64,000 nucleotides of DNA, taken from positions 1-64,000 of the forward strand of contig JAUWLW010000008.1 in the NCBI GenBank assembly GCA_030613505.1, read 5' to 3'. This document shows positions 20,521 through 31,418 of the stretch, in pieces. This DNA comes from Candidatus Zixiibacteriota bacterium. Its GTDB lineage: Bacteria; RBG-13-66-14; B26-G2; WVWN01. Each line of letters starts with the position of its first letter. Position 1 is the first letter of the stretch. The notes under the pieces were generated by a model. The model was not told the DNA's origin. It ran no database searches and was given only the letters and a program-made list of their open reading frames with translations. The position numbers were made by a program, and so were the translations under genes.

Positions 20521-22992
20521 CTACTCGAAAACTATGAGTTTCACGTCATCGATTATGATCTTATAAGACTCAGCGTCTACTCTTCCGCCATACGCCACGA
20601 GGCCGTCGGCCTCGAAACCGACCCCCACGATACGGGTCAGGTCGGGGCGGTAGGCCCCTTTAACGACGCACGAGCCATCCCGCTTAATCTCGAACCTGGG
20701 TTCGCCGGACCGAGGCAAGTTCTTAATCCGGAACGAGACGCGTGTCCACGCGCGCGGCCTGAGCGAAATACGGCGTCGGAACTGTCGATCGATGTCCAGC
20801 GTCTCATCGTCTAAAAGGAGCAGCCATATATCCACTATGAAATCGTTGGGATTGTAAGCGCCGAATTCAAGGCGGTGGTGTTTCGAAAAATCCTTGAGGC
20901 GGGGGTATAAGTTCACTATACGACCTATCCGGCCGACGGGGAATTCCGCCGCGAGCGCGACCTTACCCTCGTGTACGACGTCGAGTTCCTCCGATACCGC
21001 CAGCGCGTCGCTTTGGTCGCCACTCAACCAAAACGCGGCGTCGATCCCCGCCTCGAAATCGAACAAGGGCAACAAGCCCTTCAAACGTCGATAGAGCGTT
21101 ACGCCGCCACCCCGCGTTTCCCCGCTCCTGAAACCCGGGGCCGAAACCTCAAAAACGCCCCTTCCATCTTTAAACCGCAACGAGTACGAACCGTCCTCGC
21201 CGGTATACGTAGCGAACGCACCGCTCGCGACGCGGGCGTGGTATATAGGATTACCCTTCGCGTCGGCAACGCGCCCGGCCACATCCGCCCGCCGCCCCGC
21301 CGGCGGGCCGCCGCCCAATTCCGCAAGCAAAGCCTGACGCATTTCGAATATTTGGTTATTACCGAGGTCACGCGCCGAAACGTCGGCCAAGTCGTTCACA
21401 GCGTACGGTAGCAGCGATTGCAACCGCTCCCGGACGTAATCGCGGCCCCGTTTCTTCTCGACCATTTTGAAAAGCGCCCAGTCCTCTAAACCCTGGCGAA
21501 GCAGCTCGAGTCGAACCGACGATACCGGTTTTTCAACGCCGGCGGGGCCTCCCGGATAGAACCACGTCCCGAGGCCGTTGCCGAACGCCGCAGCCGTCCC
21601 GGCCATAGGGTCGTCCAACCACGGGTTCTTCGGCCGCACGGCGTCCGCGGGAGGCGCGAGCACCGCTAACCCCTCAGCGCCCCAGAGGTAGCCGTACCAC
21701 GATATCAACCTCGGACCTGCGCGTCGGCCGTCCAGAACGTCGCCGCCCGAGCCGTCGACGCGGATGAAGTACTGATGCCCCCGGCGTAAGTTTTGATAAC
21801 GCTCGGGGCAAACGGCCACGTCGTGGAACGTAGGCAGCCAATAAGATACCGCTCCCGCGAGCAACGCCGCCGGCGCGCCGCGGTAGGGCGACGTCGCCGC
21901 GGCCAACGCGGGTTCGCCAGGCCACGCCGACGCGGCTTTTCTCAAGTCGAACCACCACGTCGCGGAAGGCGCCCCTTCCTTAAACGGAGAAGGCGAACCT
22001 CCGTCGAACGCCGCCCATATGACCGGCGCCGTCGGCTTCTCGTCGCCGAACGCGCCGTATAGCGTCCGATACTCCTCGGCCATCTCGTCGACTTCCGGTT
22101 TCTCGTCCTCAGCCGTGGGCGACAAATAGAAGAAGGTCGGACCGGTCGCGCGGGCCGCTTCGGCCCAATCCCCGGCGGCCCTCTTCGCGCTTGTCGTCAA
22201 GCGGCGCTGCGAGTATCCCCCGTCGAGGGGGCTAACGTCCCGGCTCGAGAGTAAGTCCAAATACGGTTCCAACTTATCTTTCTTGACCGGCAGTTCCGGC
22301 CTACGCTCTTCCCACGCCGCGACGGCGCGGTAGTCCGGCTCGAGGAACGCGGGCGGACGCAACGACGGCTCGAGCGTTTCGGCGAGCACCTCGACTTCCA
22401 GCTTCAGCGTCTGCGGTTCGGCAGTCTTTGCCTTCACCGTTATGTAGCCGACGTATTTCCCCGCCTTCGTGTCGGCGGGGATTTCCACCAACACGAACAG
22501 CGGTTGCGCTTGCGCTTTGGCGAGGTCGAACGGTTCGCCGAGCGGCGGCAACGCGTCGGGAACGTCGCCCGCGCGGCCACGGTAGTCGCTGGCCTTCTCC
22601 ACCGTCAGATAGTATTCGAAATATATAGAAATGCGGTCGACGCCGATCTGCGCTCCGCCGGGCCCTACCAGCGGCCCAACTTCCAACTCGACGTCGTTTA
22701 CGTTGCCGTAATCGGCGTTTACTACCAACTGGAAAGCTTCGGTTTCGCCGCGGAGCGCCGTTAAGCGAACGGCGGAACCGTCGTAGATGTAGTTATCCGC
22801 CTCGAAAAAGGCGTCCCGGGTGATCAATTCGTCCGGCCCCGTCGCCCAGATCTTGAATTTATCGACGAAGGTAACGCCGTGGTACTGCGTGTAAACTTCG
22901 ACCCGCTCCAGCTTTCTTTCGCCGGGCCGGCAACCGACGACGCACGACGACGCCGCGGCGACGAAACCGAGGAGTTGGATGAAACGACGCAT
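20521..22992 (-). CDS. Lipoprotein with DUF4091/glycoside-hydrolase-like region and carboxypeptidase-regulatory-like domain
   Basis: Lipobox VVGC; LRGETEAFQLVVNA; ISWYGYLWGAEGLAVLAPP, LRQGLEDWALFKMVEKKRG; later GRVADAKGNPIYHARVASGAFATYTGEDGSYSLRF. Confidence 0.65.
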   Translation of the reverse strand: MRRFIQLLGFVAAASSCVVGCRPGERKLERVEVYTQYHGVTFVDKFKIWATGPDELITRDAFFEADNYIYDGSAVRLTALRGETEAFQLVVNADYGNVNDVELEVGPLVGPGGAQIGVDRISIYFEYYLTVEKASDYRGRAGDVPDALPPLGEPFDLAKAQAQPLFVLVEIPADTKAGKYVGYITVKAKTAEPQTLKLEVEVLAETLEPSLRPPAFLEPDYRAVAAWEERRPELPVKKDKLEPYLDLLSSRDVSPLDGGYSQRRLTTSAKRAAGDWAEAARATGPTFFYLSPTAEDEKPEVDEMAEEYRTLYGAFGDEKPTAPVIWAAFDGGSPSPFKEGAPSATWWFDLRKAASAWPGEPALAAATSPYRGAPAALLAGAVSYWLPTFHDVAVCPERYQNLRRGHQYFIRVDGSGGDVLDGRRAGPRLISWYGYLWGAEGLAVLAPPADAVRPKNPWLDDPMAGTAAAFGNGLGTWFYPGGPAGVEKPVSSVRLELLRQGLEDWALFKMVEKKRGRDYVRERLQSLLPYAVNDLADVSARDLGNNQIFEMRQALLAELGGGPPAGRRADVAGRVADAKGNPIYHARVASGAFATYTGEDGSYSLRFKDGRGVFEVSAPGFRSGETRGGGVTLYRRLKGLLPLFDFEAGIDAAFWLSGDQSDALAVSEELDVVHEGKVALAAEFPVGRIGRIVNLYPRLKDFSKHHRLEFGAYNPNDFIVDIWLLLLDDETLDIDRQFRRRISLRPRAWTRVSFRIKNLPRSGEPRFEIKRDGSCVVKGAYRPDLTRIVGVGFEADGLVAYGGRVDAESYKIIIDDVKLIVFE

Positions 22993-22995
22993 TAC

Positions 22996-23886
22996 TTAAA
23001 TACCGCTCGCCTTTCGCGCGCGCACGTACCTGTCGCGTCCGGCGAGGTCTCGGCTTACCTCCACGTCGCCGACGGTGCTTAATATGTCGGAAACAACTTC
23101 GCCGCAGCTTTCCGCTATCTCTACCGCTACGACGCCGCCTTCCCTTAATATCTTTGCGGCTAGCGCCGCGATAACCGGGTAGAATGCCAAGCCGTCGACG
23201 CCGCCGTCCAACGCCGCCCGCGGCTCCCATTCGCGGACTTCCACCGGCAGCGTCGGAATTACGGCCGTCTCCACGTACGGCGGGTTGGCGACGACCAGGT
23301 CGGCCGCCGGGAGCCGCGATGCAATCCCCTCGTCCCTTATGTCGCCGACGACCACGTCGACGCGTACGTCGTACGCCGACGCGTTATCCGTAAGTAGCGA
23401 AGCCGCGCTCTCGTCGGCCTCCACCGCGACGACGCGCGCGTCGGCGCGGCGCCGCGCCAGATAGATAGCGAGCGGCCCAACGCCGGCGAAAAGGTCCACG
23501 ATTACAGGCGCGTCTGTATCGACGATGGACTCCTCGGCCCATAAGGCCAAACCCTCCGTCTCGGGCCGCGGGATAAACACACCCGGCGCGACGGCCAAGC
23601 TCAACCCCACGAAGGGCGCCGTGCCGATTATTAATTGGAGCGGCTCCCCGCCGCCGCGGCGGCGGGTAAGATCCGCTAATCGCCCAAAGGCGGCCGCCGG
23701 CGCGACATCCCGAACGTGTTTGGCGAACTCGCAAACATCCCATCCGTACGCGTATGCCGTCAGCGCCGCGGCGTCGGCTCCGGGTGACGGCACCCCCGCC
23801 AGCGCCAACTCGGCTTCGGCCCACTCCCGGAGATGGCCGGCGGTCTTGGGCGCCGTTTCGTACGATACGTAAGGCGTTGGTGTCAT
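22996..23886 (-). CDS. prmC: Release factor glutamine methyltransferase
   Basis: VFIPRPETEGLALWA, ADLVVANPPYVE, EWEPRAALDGGVDGL. Confidence 0.95.
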   Translation of the reverse strand: MTPTPYVSYETAPKTAGHLREWAEAELALAGVPSPGADAAALTAYAYGWDVCEFAKHVRDVAPAAAFGRLADLTRRRGGGEPLQLIIGTAPFVGLSLAVAPGVFIPRPETEGLALWAEESIVDTDAPVIVDLFAGVGPLAIYLARRRADARVVAVEADESAASLLTDNASAYDVRVDVVVGDIRDEGIASRLPAADLVVANPPYVETAVIPTLPVEVREWEPRAALDGGVDGLAFYPVIAALAAKILREGGVVAVEIAESCGEVVSDILSTVGDVEVSRDLAGRDRYVRARKASGI

Positions 23887-23888
23887 AT

Positions 23889-24965
23889 TTACTCCGCCGC
23901 GGCGAGCAATTTTTCGCTTTCGGCCGCAGCCAGCGTATCTATTATCTCGTCCAAATCGCCGTCCAGGACGTTGTGAAGGCGGTAAAGGGTTAACGCTACG
24001 CGGTGGTCAGTCACGCGGCTTTGGGGAAAGTTATAGGTCCGTATACGCTCGGACCGGTCGCCCGTCCCCACCATGGACCGGCGCCTATCGGCCCTCTCCG
24101 CGTCAGCTTCCTCCTGGGCTTTCGCGAGCAAACGAGCTTGTAAAATTTTCATCGCCTTGGCCCGGTTCTTGATTTGGGACCTCTCGTCCTGGCAGGTTGC
24201 TACCACACCGGTCGGTACGTGGGTGATTCGAACCGCCGAATCGGTAGTGTTTACGCCCTGGCCGCCCGGGCCGGTCGAACGGAAGACGTCGACGCGTATA
24301 TCCTCGGGCGCCACCGCTACCTCTACTTCGTCCGCCTCCGGCAGGACCGCCACCGTAACCGCGGAGGTGTGGATGCGGCCCTGGCTCTCGGTCTCCGGTA
24401 CACGCTGGACGCGGTGCACGCCGGACTCGTACTTCAAGCGCGAGTACGCGCCGCGGCCTTCGACGCCGAATATTACCTCCTTGAAACCGCCTATCCCGGT
24501 CGGATGCGAGTTCATGACGTCGACGCGCCACCCGGCGCGTTCGGCATATCGCTGGTACATCTTGAGTAGGTCCGCCGCGAATAACGCCGATTCCTCGCCG
24601 CCGGTCCCGGCGCGAACCTCGACGATGACGTTTCGTTCGTCGTTGGGGTCCTTGGGCAGGAGGAGCAACCGGAAATTTTGTTCCGCTTCGTCGAGGGCAA
24701 CCTTCAACCCCTCGAGCTCGCCCCGCGCGAGGTCCTTCATCGCCGGGTCGTCGTCGCCTTCCATTATGGCGCGGGTATCGGCGATCTCGCGCTCGAGTTC
24801 GCGAACACGTTTACCTGCGGCGACGAGCTCGTCGAGCTCGCGGCGGCGCCGGCCCAACTCCGCGAGGCGTCTGTGGTCCGAGGCTACCGCCGGGTCGGCG
24901 AGCTTATCGTTCACTCGCATAAGCTCGTCCTCGGCGATTTCCAACGATTTCATGAGGTCTGCCAT
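23889..24965 (-). CDS. prfA: Peptide chain release factor 1
   Basis: GGQ motif [46 protein letters not shown] at 24965 preferred over the listed TTG at 24971. Confidence 0.97.
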   Translation of the reverse strand: MADLMKSLEIAEDELMRVNDKLADPAVASDHRRLAELGRRRRELDELVAAGKRVRELEREIADTRAIMEGDDDPAMKDLARGELEGLKVALDEAEQNFRLLLLPKDPNDERNVIVEVRAGTGGEESALFAADLLKMYQRYAERAGWRVDVMNSHPTGIGGFKEVIFGVEGRGAYSRLKYESGVHRVQRVPETESQGRIHTSAVTVAVLPEADEVEVAVAPEDIRVDVFRSTGPGGQGVNTTDSAVRITHVPTGVVATCQDERSQIKNRAKAMKILQARLLAKAQEEADAERADRRRSMVGTGDRSERIRTYNFPQSRVTDHRVALTLYRLHNVLDGDLDEIIDTLAAAESEKLLAAAE

Positions 24966-24967
24966 AA

Positions 24968-25957
24968 TCAATCCCCCGCTTCGCGCGGCCCTCCCACGGC
25001 GCCGCCCTCCTCCTCTTCGACCCGCCGAAACGACGATAGCGCCACTTCGATCATACCGTCGTCCGGCTCCCGCGTGGTCAGGAATTGCGTAAGCATCCCG
25101 GGCAGGAGGAAAACATTTACTATCTTATTATCGGGGAAACGACTTCCCAAACGTATCACCTCGTACGCCACGCCCGCTATCGGTATTATGAGCGCCAACC
25201 GGACCAACAACTTCGTTATAAAGTTAATGTCGCCGGGAAGCAGCGTGAAGACGACGGAATGGAAAAGTATCAAAATCAGGAGCAATATGATTATAAAGGA
25301 CGTCCCGCAACGAGGGTGGAAACGGCTCGCCGCGGGAACGTTTTCCGCTCGGGGCTCGCGGCCGTGTTCGAACGTATTTATGACCTTGTGCTCGGCGCCG
25401 TGGTAGGCGAACATCCTCCTGACGTCCTTGAGCATCGATATCGCCAATAGATATCCCAAAAACACGATTATACGCAACAATCCGTCCACCAGGTTAAATA
25501 TTACCGCCCCTTCCGTGGTGACGCCCAACGGCTCTTTGAGTAGGTACGCCGCACCGTACGGCACGCCGACGAAGAGCACCAACCCGAATGCCAGCGAAAA
25601 CGCCACGACGCCCGCCTTTTCCCAAAAGGAAGCTTTTCTTCTTTCTTGACCTTCCTTCGGGGGTTCGGCGATTTCCGCGGAAAACATAAGTGCTTTAATC
25701 CCAAGCGCGAGAGACTCGTACAACGCCGCGGCGCCGCGGATAACCGGTAGCTTCCACGGTAATTTGGAGGTAATTGACAGGTGCTCCCGGGCCTCCGTTA
25801 CGATCTCCCCCGCCGGATTTCGCACCGCGACGGCGTACGCGTGAGGCGAGCGGAACATTACGCCCTCGATAACGGCCTGGCCTCCGATGAAGGGGCGCCG
25901 GCCCTTGGCCGAAATCTGTAGAATGCCCACGGCAACTCCGTTACTTAACCGTTGCAC
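24968..25957 (-). CDS. DUF1385 (YqhQ-like) membrane protein
   Basis: [64 protein letters not shown]. Ends in TGA at 24968-24970. Confidence 0.85.
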   Translation of the reverse strand: MQRLSNGVAVGILQISAKGRRPFIGGQAVIEGVMFRSPHAYAVAVRNPAGEIVTEAREHLSITSKLPWKLPVIRGAAALYESLALGIKALMFSAEIAEPPKEGQERRKASFWEKAGVVAFSLAFGLVLFVGVPYGAAYLLKEPLGVTTEGAVIFNLVDGLLRIIVFLGYLLAISMLKDVRRMFAYHGAEHKVINTFEHGREPRAENVPAASRFHPRCGTSFIIILLLILILFHSVVFTLLPGDINFITKLLVRLALIIPIAGVAYEVIRLGSRFPDNKIVNVFLLPGMLTQFLTTREPDDGMIEVALSSFRRVEEEEGGAVGGPREAGD

Positions 25958-26221
25958 TGATTAACCAGAAAGCTGACCCCAAACTAGTATTCCGCTAATA
26001 TTATAAATGACGAACCGCACCGGGTCAACATCGCCGCAGCCTAAACCGCCAATAATCCGTAAAAACCGCCGCCGGAGGCGACGTAAAGCAATTCTCCAAA
26101 CCGCAGCGTCGCGACGGCCTGGCGCTTAACGCTATATTCTTAAAACTCGTTCAAAGCCCAAGCGTAAACCCGGTGAGCTCGTACTTAAAGACGCCGGCAA
26201 CGAGAGCGGCCGTAGCGCCCG

Positions 26222-26986
26222 TTAAAGCGGCCCGCGCTTCGCCGCGATCACGGCCTCGGTTTTCCTCAACTCCCGTTCCGCCTCCGCGGCGTACGGCGAA
26301 AGGCGATGATAGTCGAGGACGTACCGGTAGGTTTTTACGGCTTCGTCTAACTTCCCGGTTTCGCGATAACACTCGGCCAAGCCCATCGCTACCGGCACCG
26401 ACGGGAATTCACCACGGTAGTTATCGAATATTTGCCGGTATTTCGAAATGGCCGCGTCGTAGTTACCCAACGCCTTATCGCAGTCCGCGACGCCTACGGC
26501 CGCCAGCACTTCCTCCAAACCCGACGATTTCGCCTCAACCTTAGCGAACAGCTCCTGCGCTTCCTCGTACTCGCCACGGTCGAAGTAGAGGGATGCCAAC
26601 TCGTACGTAGCAGCCCGACCGGTCCCGGTGTCGCCGAAACGATTTACCAAGTTCTCGAGTTCAGCCGACGTCTTAGCCGCGAGCTCATCTTCGTCCAACT
26701 TCCCTTCCTCGCCCGCCGCCTCCGCGGCTTTTTTAACCTCGTCGGCGATCCTCTCCTGAACGTGGGCGTACGCCCGGGCGGCCCGCACCTCTCGGTCCCG
26801 GCGGTACCAGGCATAACCGCCAACTGCCGTCCCGGCGATCGCAACGCTGCCGGCTACGGCCGCGATAACCTTCCATCTCTTGACTACCGGTTTTATAATT
26901 CTTCGAAAACGGGTTTCGGCCACCGCCTCGGCCGGCCTCCTGGCCCGCTTCAGTATAGCCTTCTCTTTTCTCTTCTTTATCTTCAT
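26222..26986 (-). CDS. Single-pass membrane TPR protein (YfgM-like architecture)
   Basis: VIAAVAGSVAIAGTAVGGYAWYRR TM helix then TPR-like repeats (ASLYFDRGEYEEAQELFAKVE, GNYDAAISKYRQIFDNY). Confidence 0.65.
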   Translation of the reverse strand: MKIKKRKEKAILKRARRPAEAVAETRFRRIIKPVVKRWKVIAAVAGSVAIAGTAVGGYAWYRRDREVRAARAYAHVQERIADEVKKAAEAAGEEGKLDEDELAAKTSAELENLVNRFGDTGTGRAATYELASLYFDRGEYEEAQELFAKVEAKSSGLEEVLAAVGVADCDKALGNYDAAISKYRQIFDNYRGEFPSVPVAMGLAECYRETGKLDEAVKTYRYVLDYHRLSPYAAEAERELRKTEAVIAAKRGPL

Positions 26987-27005
26987 GCGTCTAACGTCCT
27001 ATCGA

Positions 27006-28502
27006 TTAAGGGCCTAAAAAAGGCTGGCCGTTGAATATCGCGCCAGCGAAAAGCGCGCACACCGCCGCGGCGAACGTTAAAATCGCCAACGCGGCGGCGC
27101 CGTTCCCCCGCCAACCACGCCCGTGACGAGCGTGCAGATAAGCCGTCGCGAGGGCTAAGACGACCAGCGAGGCTACGTCGCCCCTTTCCCAGTTCCACCA
27201 CGCCGCGCGGGCTTGTTGGGCCCAAATCGCACCCGCAACCAACACCCCCACCGCGAACAAGGGATACCCCAGCGTTATCGCGCGGCGCTCGATAACGCCC
27301 AAGTCGTCCCCGGAAGGGAACCGCGCCGAAGCGCGCGGGGACCTAAAAAGCCGAAAAACCGCGGCCGCAAATCCAACGGCGAATGCCCCCTCGCCTAAGC
27401 TCGCCAGCACGGCGCGCGCCGAAAACCACCCCGACTGCAGCGCCGGCGCGAGCTGCGTTTCCACACCCGAAGGAAACAAAGACGCCGCAACGCCGAACAT
27501 TACTGCCGCAGGCATAAGTACCAAGCCGAGGAACCCGCCCCGCGTCTTCAAATAGAAAATGAGGAATAATAGTACGACGCTCCACGAAAATAGCAGCAAT
27601 AGTTCGTATGGGCCGGCAACCGGCAAGTGGCCGGCGATTACAGATCGCGCCGCCAGCGCCGCCGTTACGAGAACGAACCCCGCCAACGCCGCCCCCGCGC
27701 CGCTATCGGCGACGGCGCGCCTACCGACCGCCGCCCATACGAAGAAAAGCAACGCCGACGCGGCGTACAGGCCGAAGCCGACCTTTAGAACGCCAAACTT
27801 ATCCAGGTACGTTTCGAGCGATAGCTTCGCCGGCGACGGGTAGCCCGGTTGCTTTTTAAGAGCGGCCGCCAACGGCCCGGCCGCCAGGCGCACAGCCGCG
27901 GCGTCGCGTTTCTCGTAGGCTTCGCTTAATCCGCGTACGCGACGCCAAATTAGGTTTTCTTTGTTGAGTGGCCGCCACCCCGCAACGTCCGAACCCGGGA
28001 CAACGAGCAGGCCGTACCACGACAAGCGGTGCAAAGCCGCGGCCCGACGAACGACGTCCGTCACTGCTCGTTCGACGTCGCCGCCGCCGAAAGATCCCGG
28101 ACTATGCACGACGCCCGGCATGACGACGCCCTCGAACTCCCGCAACGACAACCACCTGTCTTCGGGCACGCCCGGCACTTCCCCTCCCTCGACGTAGATG
28201 AGTCGGCCGTCTCGACGGTATTCCGGGTCCAATATCGCAAGCCAGACGGCAGCGTCCGCGTTATCGCCTAAGTCGCCGTCGCGAACGTCTCCCCGCCCTT
28301 TAAGGAGATTATAACGGCTACGCGCGAACGTCCGCCAAGGCATGGGCCTATCGACCTTAACCGCCACCCCCTTAAATATTTCGCTTAGACTTGCCCCTTC
28401 GACAAACTCCAGGCGGCCCGAAAAATCGCCCCCTCCTTCCGCCGCCGAAGCAACCGCAACCGAAAACGCGAAAACGAACGCCCATAGTACTCCCAATCGC
28501 AT
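27006..28502 (-). CDS. ccsA: CcsA/ResC-type cytochrome c biogenesis protein with large N-terminal extracytoplasmic domain
   Basis: APALQSGWFSARAVLASLGEGAFAVGF, degenerate WWD-like AWWNWERGD, AYLHARHGRGWRG; adjacent to ResB-like gene. Confidence 0.8.
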   Translation of the reverse strand: MRLGVLWAFVFAFSVAVASAAEGGGDFSGRLEFVEGASLSEIFKGVAVKVDRPMPWRTFARSRYNLLKGRGDVRDGDLGDNADAAVWLAILDPEYRRDGRLIYVEGGEVPGVPEDRWLSLREFEGVVMPGVVHSPGSFGGGDVERAVTDVVRRAAALHRLSWYGLLVVPGSDVAGWRPLNKENLIWRRVRGLSEAYEKRDAAAVRLAAGPLAAALKKQPGYPSPAKLSLETYLDKFGVLKVGFGLYAASALLFFVWAAVGRRAVADSGAGAALAGFVLVTAALAARSVIAGHLPVAGPYELLLLFSWSVVLLFLIFYLKTRGGFLGLVLMPAAVMFGVAASLFPSGVETQLAPALQSGWFSARAVLASLGEGAFAVGFAAAVFRLFRSPRASARFPSGDDLGVIERRAITLGYPLFAVGVLVAGAIWAQQARAAWWNWERGDVASLVVLALATAYLHARHGRGWRGNGAAALAILTFAAAVCALFAGAIFNGQPFLGP

Positions 28503-28506
28503 CGCG

Positions 28507-30141
28507 CTATCGATTTTCCTTTACCGCAGCTACCCACGCGTCGAAAGCCGGTTTAAGTACGCGGGCACCCTTGCTTGAGCGCACGGCTAAGTAAACGCGG
28601 CCGCCGCGGACGAACGCCACCAGCTCGTCGTACCGCAACACCGCGGCCGCGACGACGCCGACCGAAAAGAATAAACAGGCCAAGTAGAAAAAGGCGAGGC
28701 CCGGTTCACGGGTAACGGTTAACGCGGTAACGGACGCCTCCTTACTTCCCCGAAACCTGAATATGCTATCGCCGCCGTTCGTATGGACGCCAACCCTGGC
28801 GCCGAAAGGGAATTCTACTCGTTCTTCGCCGCCGTCACGCCGCTCGATTACGCCCTCCAGGTGACGTTCGCGAAGGTCGAGGCTCTCACCCTCCGCCATA
28901 ACGACTTTCATCGTTTCTTCCCCGTCGCCGAACGCAACGTACGAACCCGACGCTAAAAGGTATTCACGGCGCGCGGCGCGCCAAGGGCCGCCGTCGCCGC
29001 CGTAATCAATTCGGACCGGTTCATCGGTGAAGTCGGGTGCGTCGGCTCGTATAAATGACCGGCCGGGGTCCAATTTAAACAAAACCCCCTTAGCCCTTTC
29101 GCCTTTAACGTTCTCGATTTGGACGAATGCCGCCGGATTGTAGTCCGCGCCGTCATCGCCAATACCCGCCTCGGTGGCGTAAAAACGTTCGAAGTATTCT
29201 ACGTAGTGGAACGTTAGGCCGGAGCGCCCCAAGGCGCGGCCTTCACCCGGGGCCATAGTCACGTCGCCGCTTTCTCCCCCTACCGTCCAAGAAAAAATAG
29301 CGCGGCCGTAGCCTTCAACCGAAGCACCTTTCTTTAACTGCACCTCCTCGAGAAATAAGCCTTTCGCACCCACTTCCATATCGGATTGGTATATCGCCAA
29401 GCCCCGATAACGCAACGGCCTGTTAACGTTGAGTTCACCAGCGGCTACCTCGTCGCCGTAACGTAACAGACCTACTTTTGTCCGGTACGATAAAACTTTA
29501 CCGGTATTCGCGTCCGCGATTTCGTCGACGGCGTCCGCACGTATCTCGAAACCTTTTCCATACGCCGAGGGCAACGCCAACCGTTGCCCTTCGAAAATGG
29601 AAATCTCGCCGCGGCGGCCGAAAACACCCAACACCGCGCTTAACAAAGCGAATAGTAAGCCGATATGGATTAAAACCTTACCGACTAACGCCACCGGCCG
29701 GCGCCGCCCGTAAAAAACGTCGCCACTCTCGCGCCAATTGAAAGGTAAAGCTCGAAGCTTTGCGATAACCGTTTTAAATACCGGCGCCGGCCCTATCTCT
29801 GCTTGATAAGACGCTGTTTCTTCAAACGGAAGCCGCGGCGGTCGTGGCCTAAACGCCGCGAATGCCGCCCGCAATCGCCGCGCCGTACACGTCAGCAAGC
29901 TTACGGTGAGGAATATTAAAATCGCTACGAAATACCACGACGTAAAAATGTCCGTTAAATCTAGTGATATCAGTAAATTATGGGCCCATTCTTTATAATG
30001 CGCTTTATAATATTCCGCTGGCGCATTCTGAGGAACCAAGGTCCCGACGAACACGACGACGCCAAGCGCTAGGGTGAAAAATATCGCCAGGCGACGCGAA
30101 GATAGGAAATCTATTATTTTATTCAAGGTCGGTTGCGGCAA
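28507..30141 (-). CDS. resB: ResB-like cytochrome c biogenesis protein
   Basis: FLSSRRLAIFFTLALGVVVFVGTLVPQN; TSWYFVAILIFLTVSLLTCTARRL; RYRGLAIYQSDM. Confidence 0.88.
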   Translation of the reverse strand: MPQPTLNKIIDFLSSRRLAIFFTLALGVVVFVGTLVPQNAPAEYYKAHYKEWAHNLLISLDLTDIFTSWYFVAILIFLTVSLLTCTARRLRAAFAAFRPRPPRLPFEETASYQAEIGPAPVFKTVIAKLRALPFNWRESGDVFYGRRRPVALVGKVLIHIGLLFALLSAVLGVFGRRGEISIFEGQRLALPSAYGKGFEIRADAVDEIADANTGKVLSYRTKVGLLRYGDEVAAGELNVNRPLRYRGLAIYQSDMEVGAKGLFLEEVQLKKGASVEGYGRAIFSWTVGGESGDVTMAPGEGRALGRSGLTFHYVEYFERFYATEAGIGDDGADYNPAAFVQIENVKGERAKGVLFKLDPGRSFIRADAPDFTDEPVRIDYGGDGGPWRAARREYLLASGSYVAFGDGEETMKVVMAEGESLDLRERHLEGVIERRDGGEERVEFPFGARVGVHTNGGDSIFRFRGSKEASVTALTVTREPGLAFFYLACLFFSVGVVAAAVLRYDELVAFVRGGRVYLAVRSSKGARVLKPAFDAWVAAVKENR

Positions 30142-31155
30142 CTAATACTTTCTACACCACGTCCAATCGGCTATAGCGGCCAAAAAGTCCCGCGCTTCTC
30201 CCGGCGGAACGCTCGTAAGCGCGTCCTTCCCTTTTTCAGCGTACGCTCGTGCTGTGGCACGCGATTTCTCGAACGCGCCGCCTTCTTTTAGTGCGCGCAC
30301 GAGCTCGTGTTCGACCGATTCCCCTTCCCAAATCGCTTGCACCGCGGCGCCGATTTCGCGGCCACGCGGCGACGTTAACCCGTAAATTACCGGAAGCGTT
30401 ATCTTCCCGGAACGGATGTCGGCGAATCCCTCTTTTCCCAATACCTCGCCCTCCCCCGCGAGGTCGAGGCAGTCGTCGGTTATTTGGAAGGAAATGCCGG
30501 TATTCAACCCGTAATCGGTAAAAGCTCCGTATTCACAACCATCGTACCCGGCCGCGATCGCACCCACCTGGCAAGACGCTTCTAATAACTTGGCGGACTT
30601 TAACGTAATCATCTTTACGTAATCGTCTTCCGCCACGTCGAGCCGTTCCTGGCGCCACATCTCCAAGAATTCGCCGGCGACCATGCGATTCGTCGTCGCG
30701 ACGGCGACGTTAAGGATCTCCCAATTCCTCACTTCTTTGGCTAGGTATTGGAATACGCGGGTCAATATATAATCGCCGCCCAATATCGAGAGGTGATTGC
30801 CGAAACGCCGGTGGGTAGCGGGGCGACCACGCCGCAGCGGCGCCTCGTCGATGACGTCGTCGTGTAACAGCGTCGCCAAGTGGATACCTTCCATACAAGC
30901 GGCCAGGCCCGCGACGCGTTTTTGGTCGATACCCGCCGTAGCCGCCGAAAGCAACGTCAATCGCGGCCGAAACCTTTTACCGCCGGAACCCGCGGCGTAC
31001 CGAAGCACTTCGGTTATGAAAGGCAAATCCGCACCCAAAATCTCGGCTATCTTTTCTTCCGTAGCGGCGAGGCCGTCGGCCAAGAATAAGTCGGACTCAC
31101 CCATCGTCCGGCGGACCTCTTCCGCAAAGAACCCGTCGTTCTCTAAATTCGCCAC
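30142..31155 (-). CDS. Polyprenyl (isoprenoid) diphosphate synthase
   Basis: GKRFRPRL; first Asp-rich region LLHDDVIDEAPLRRGRPATHRRFG; second FQITDDCLD. Confidence 0.93.
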   Translation of the reverse strand: MANLENDGFFAEEVRRTMGESDLFLADGLAATEEKIAEILGADLPFITEVLRYAAGSGGKRFRPRLTLLSAATAGIDQKRVAGLAACMEGIHLATLLHDDVIDEAPLRRGRPATHRRFGNHLSILGGDYILTRVFQYLAKEVRNWEILNVAVATTNRMVAGEFLEMWRQERLDVAEDDYVKMITLKSAKLLEASCQVGAIAAGYDGCEYGAFTDYGLNTGISFQITDDCLDLAGEGEVLGKEGFADIRSGKITLPVIYGLTSPRGREIGAAVQAIWEGESVEHELVRALKEGGAFEKSRATARAYAEKGKDALTSVPPGEARDFLAAIADWTWCRKY

Positions 31156-31418
31156 TATAATTTATCCTCACGCTTTGCCGTCGCGGATTCCGTTATTATG
31201 ATGACAGAAGCCGGCGTTACTTCCATATAGCCGGGACCTACGTCGAATTTGTACCGCCGCCCTTCGGCGGCGACCGTTACGATTCCCGGTTTGAGCGACG
31301 TAACGAGCGGAATATGGCCCGGCAGTACGCCCAGGTAACCTTCCGTGCCGGGGGCAACTACCGAAGTCACCGAGCCGCGGAATTCCACCGCTATAGGCGT
31401 CACTAAGCTAAGGGTCAA
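31155..31418 (-). CDS. atpC: ATP synthase epsilon subunit (short, 87 aa)
   Basis: LSLVTPIAVEFRGSVTSVVAPGTEGYLGVLPGHIPLVTSLKPGIV; position in atp operon. Confidence 0.92.
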   Translation of the reverse strand: MTLSLVTPIAVEFRGSVTSVVAPGTEGYLGVLPGHIPLVTSLKPGIVTVAAEGRRYKFDVGPGYMEVTPASVIIITESATAKREDKL

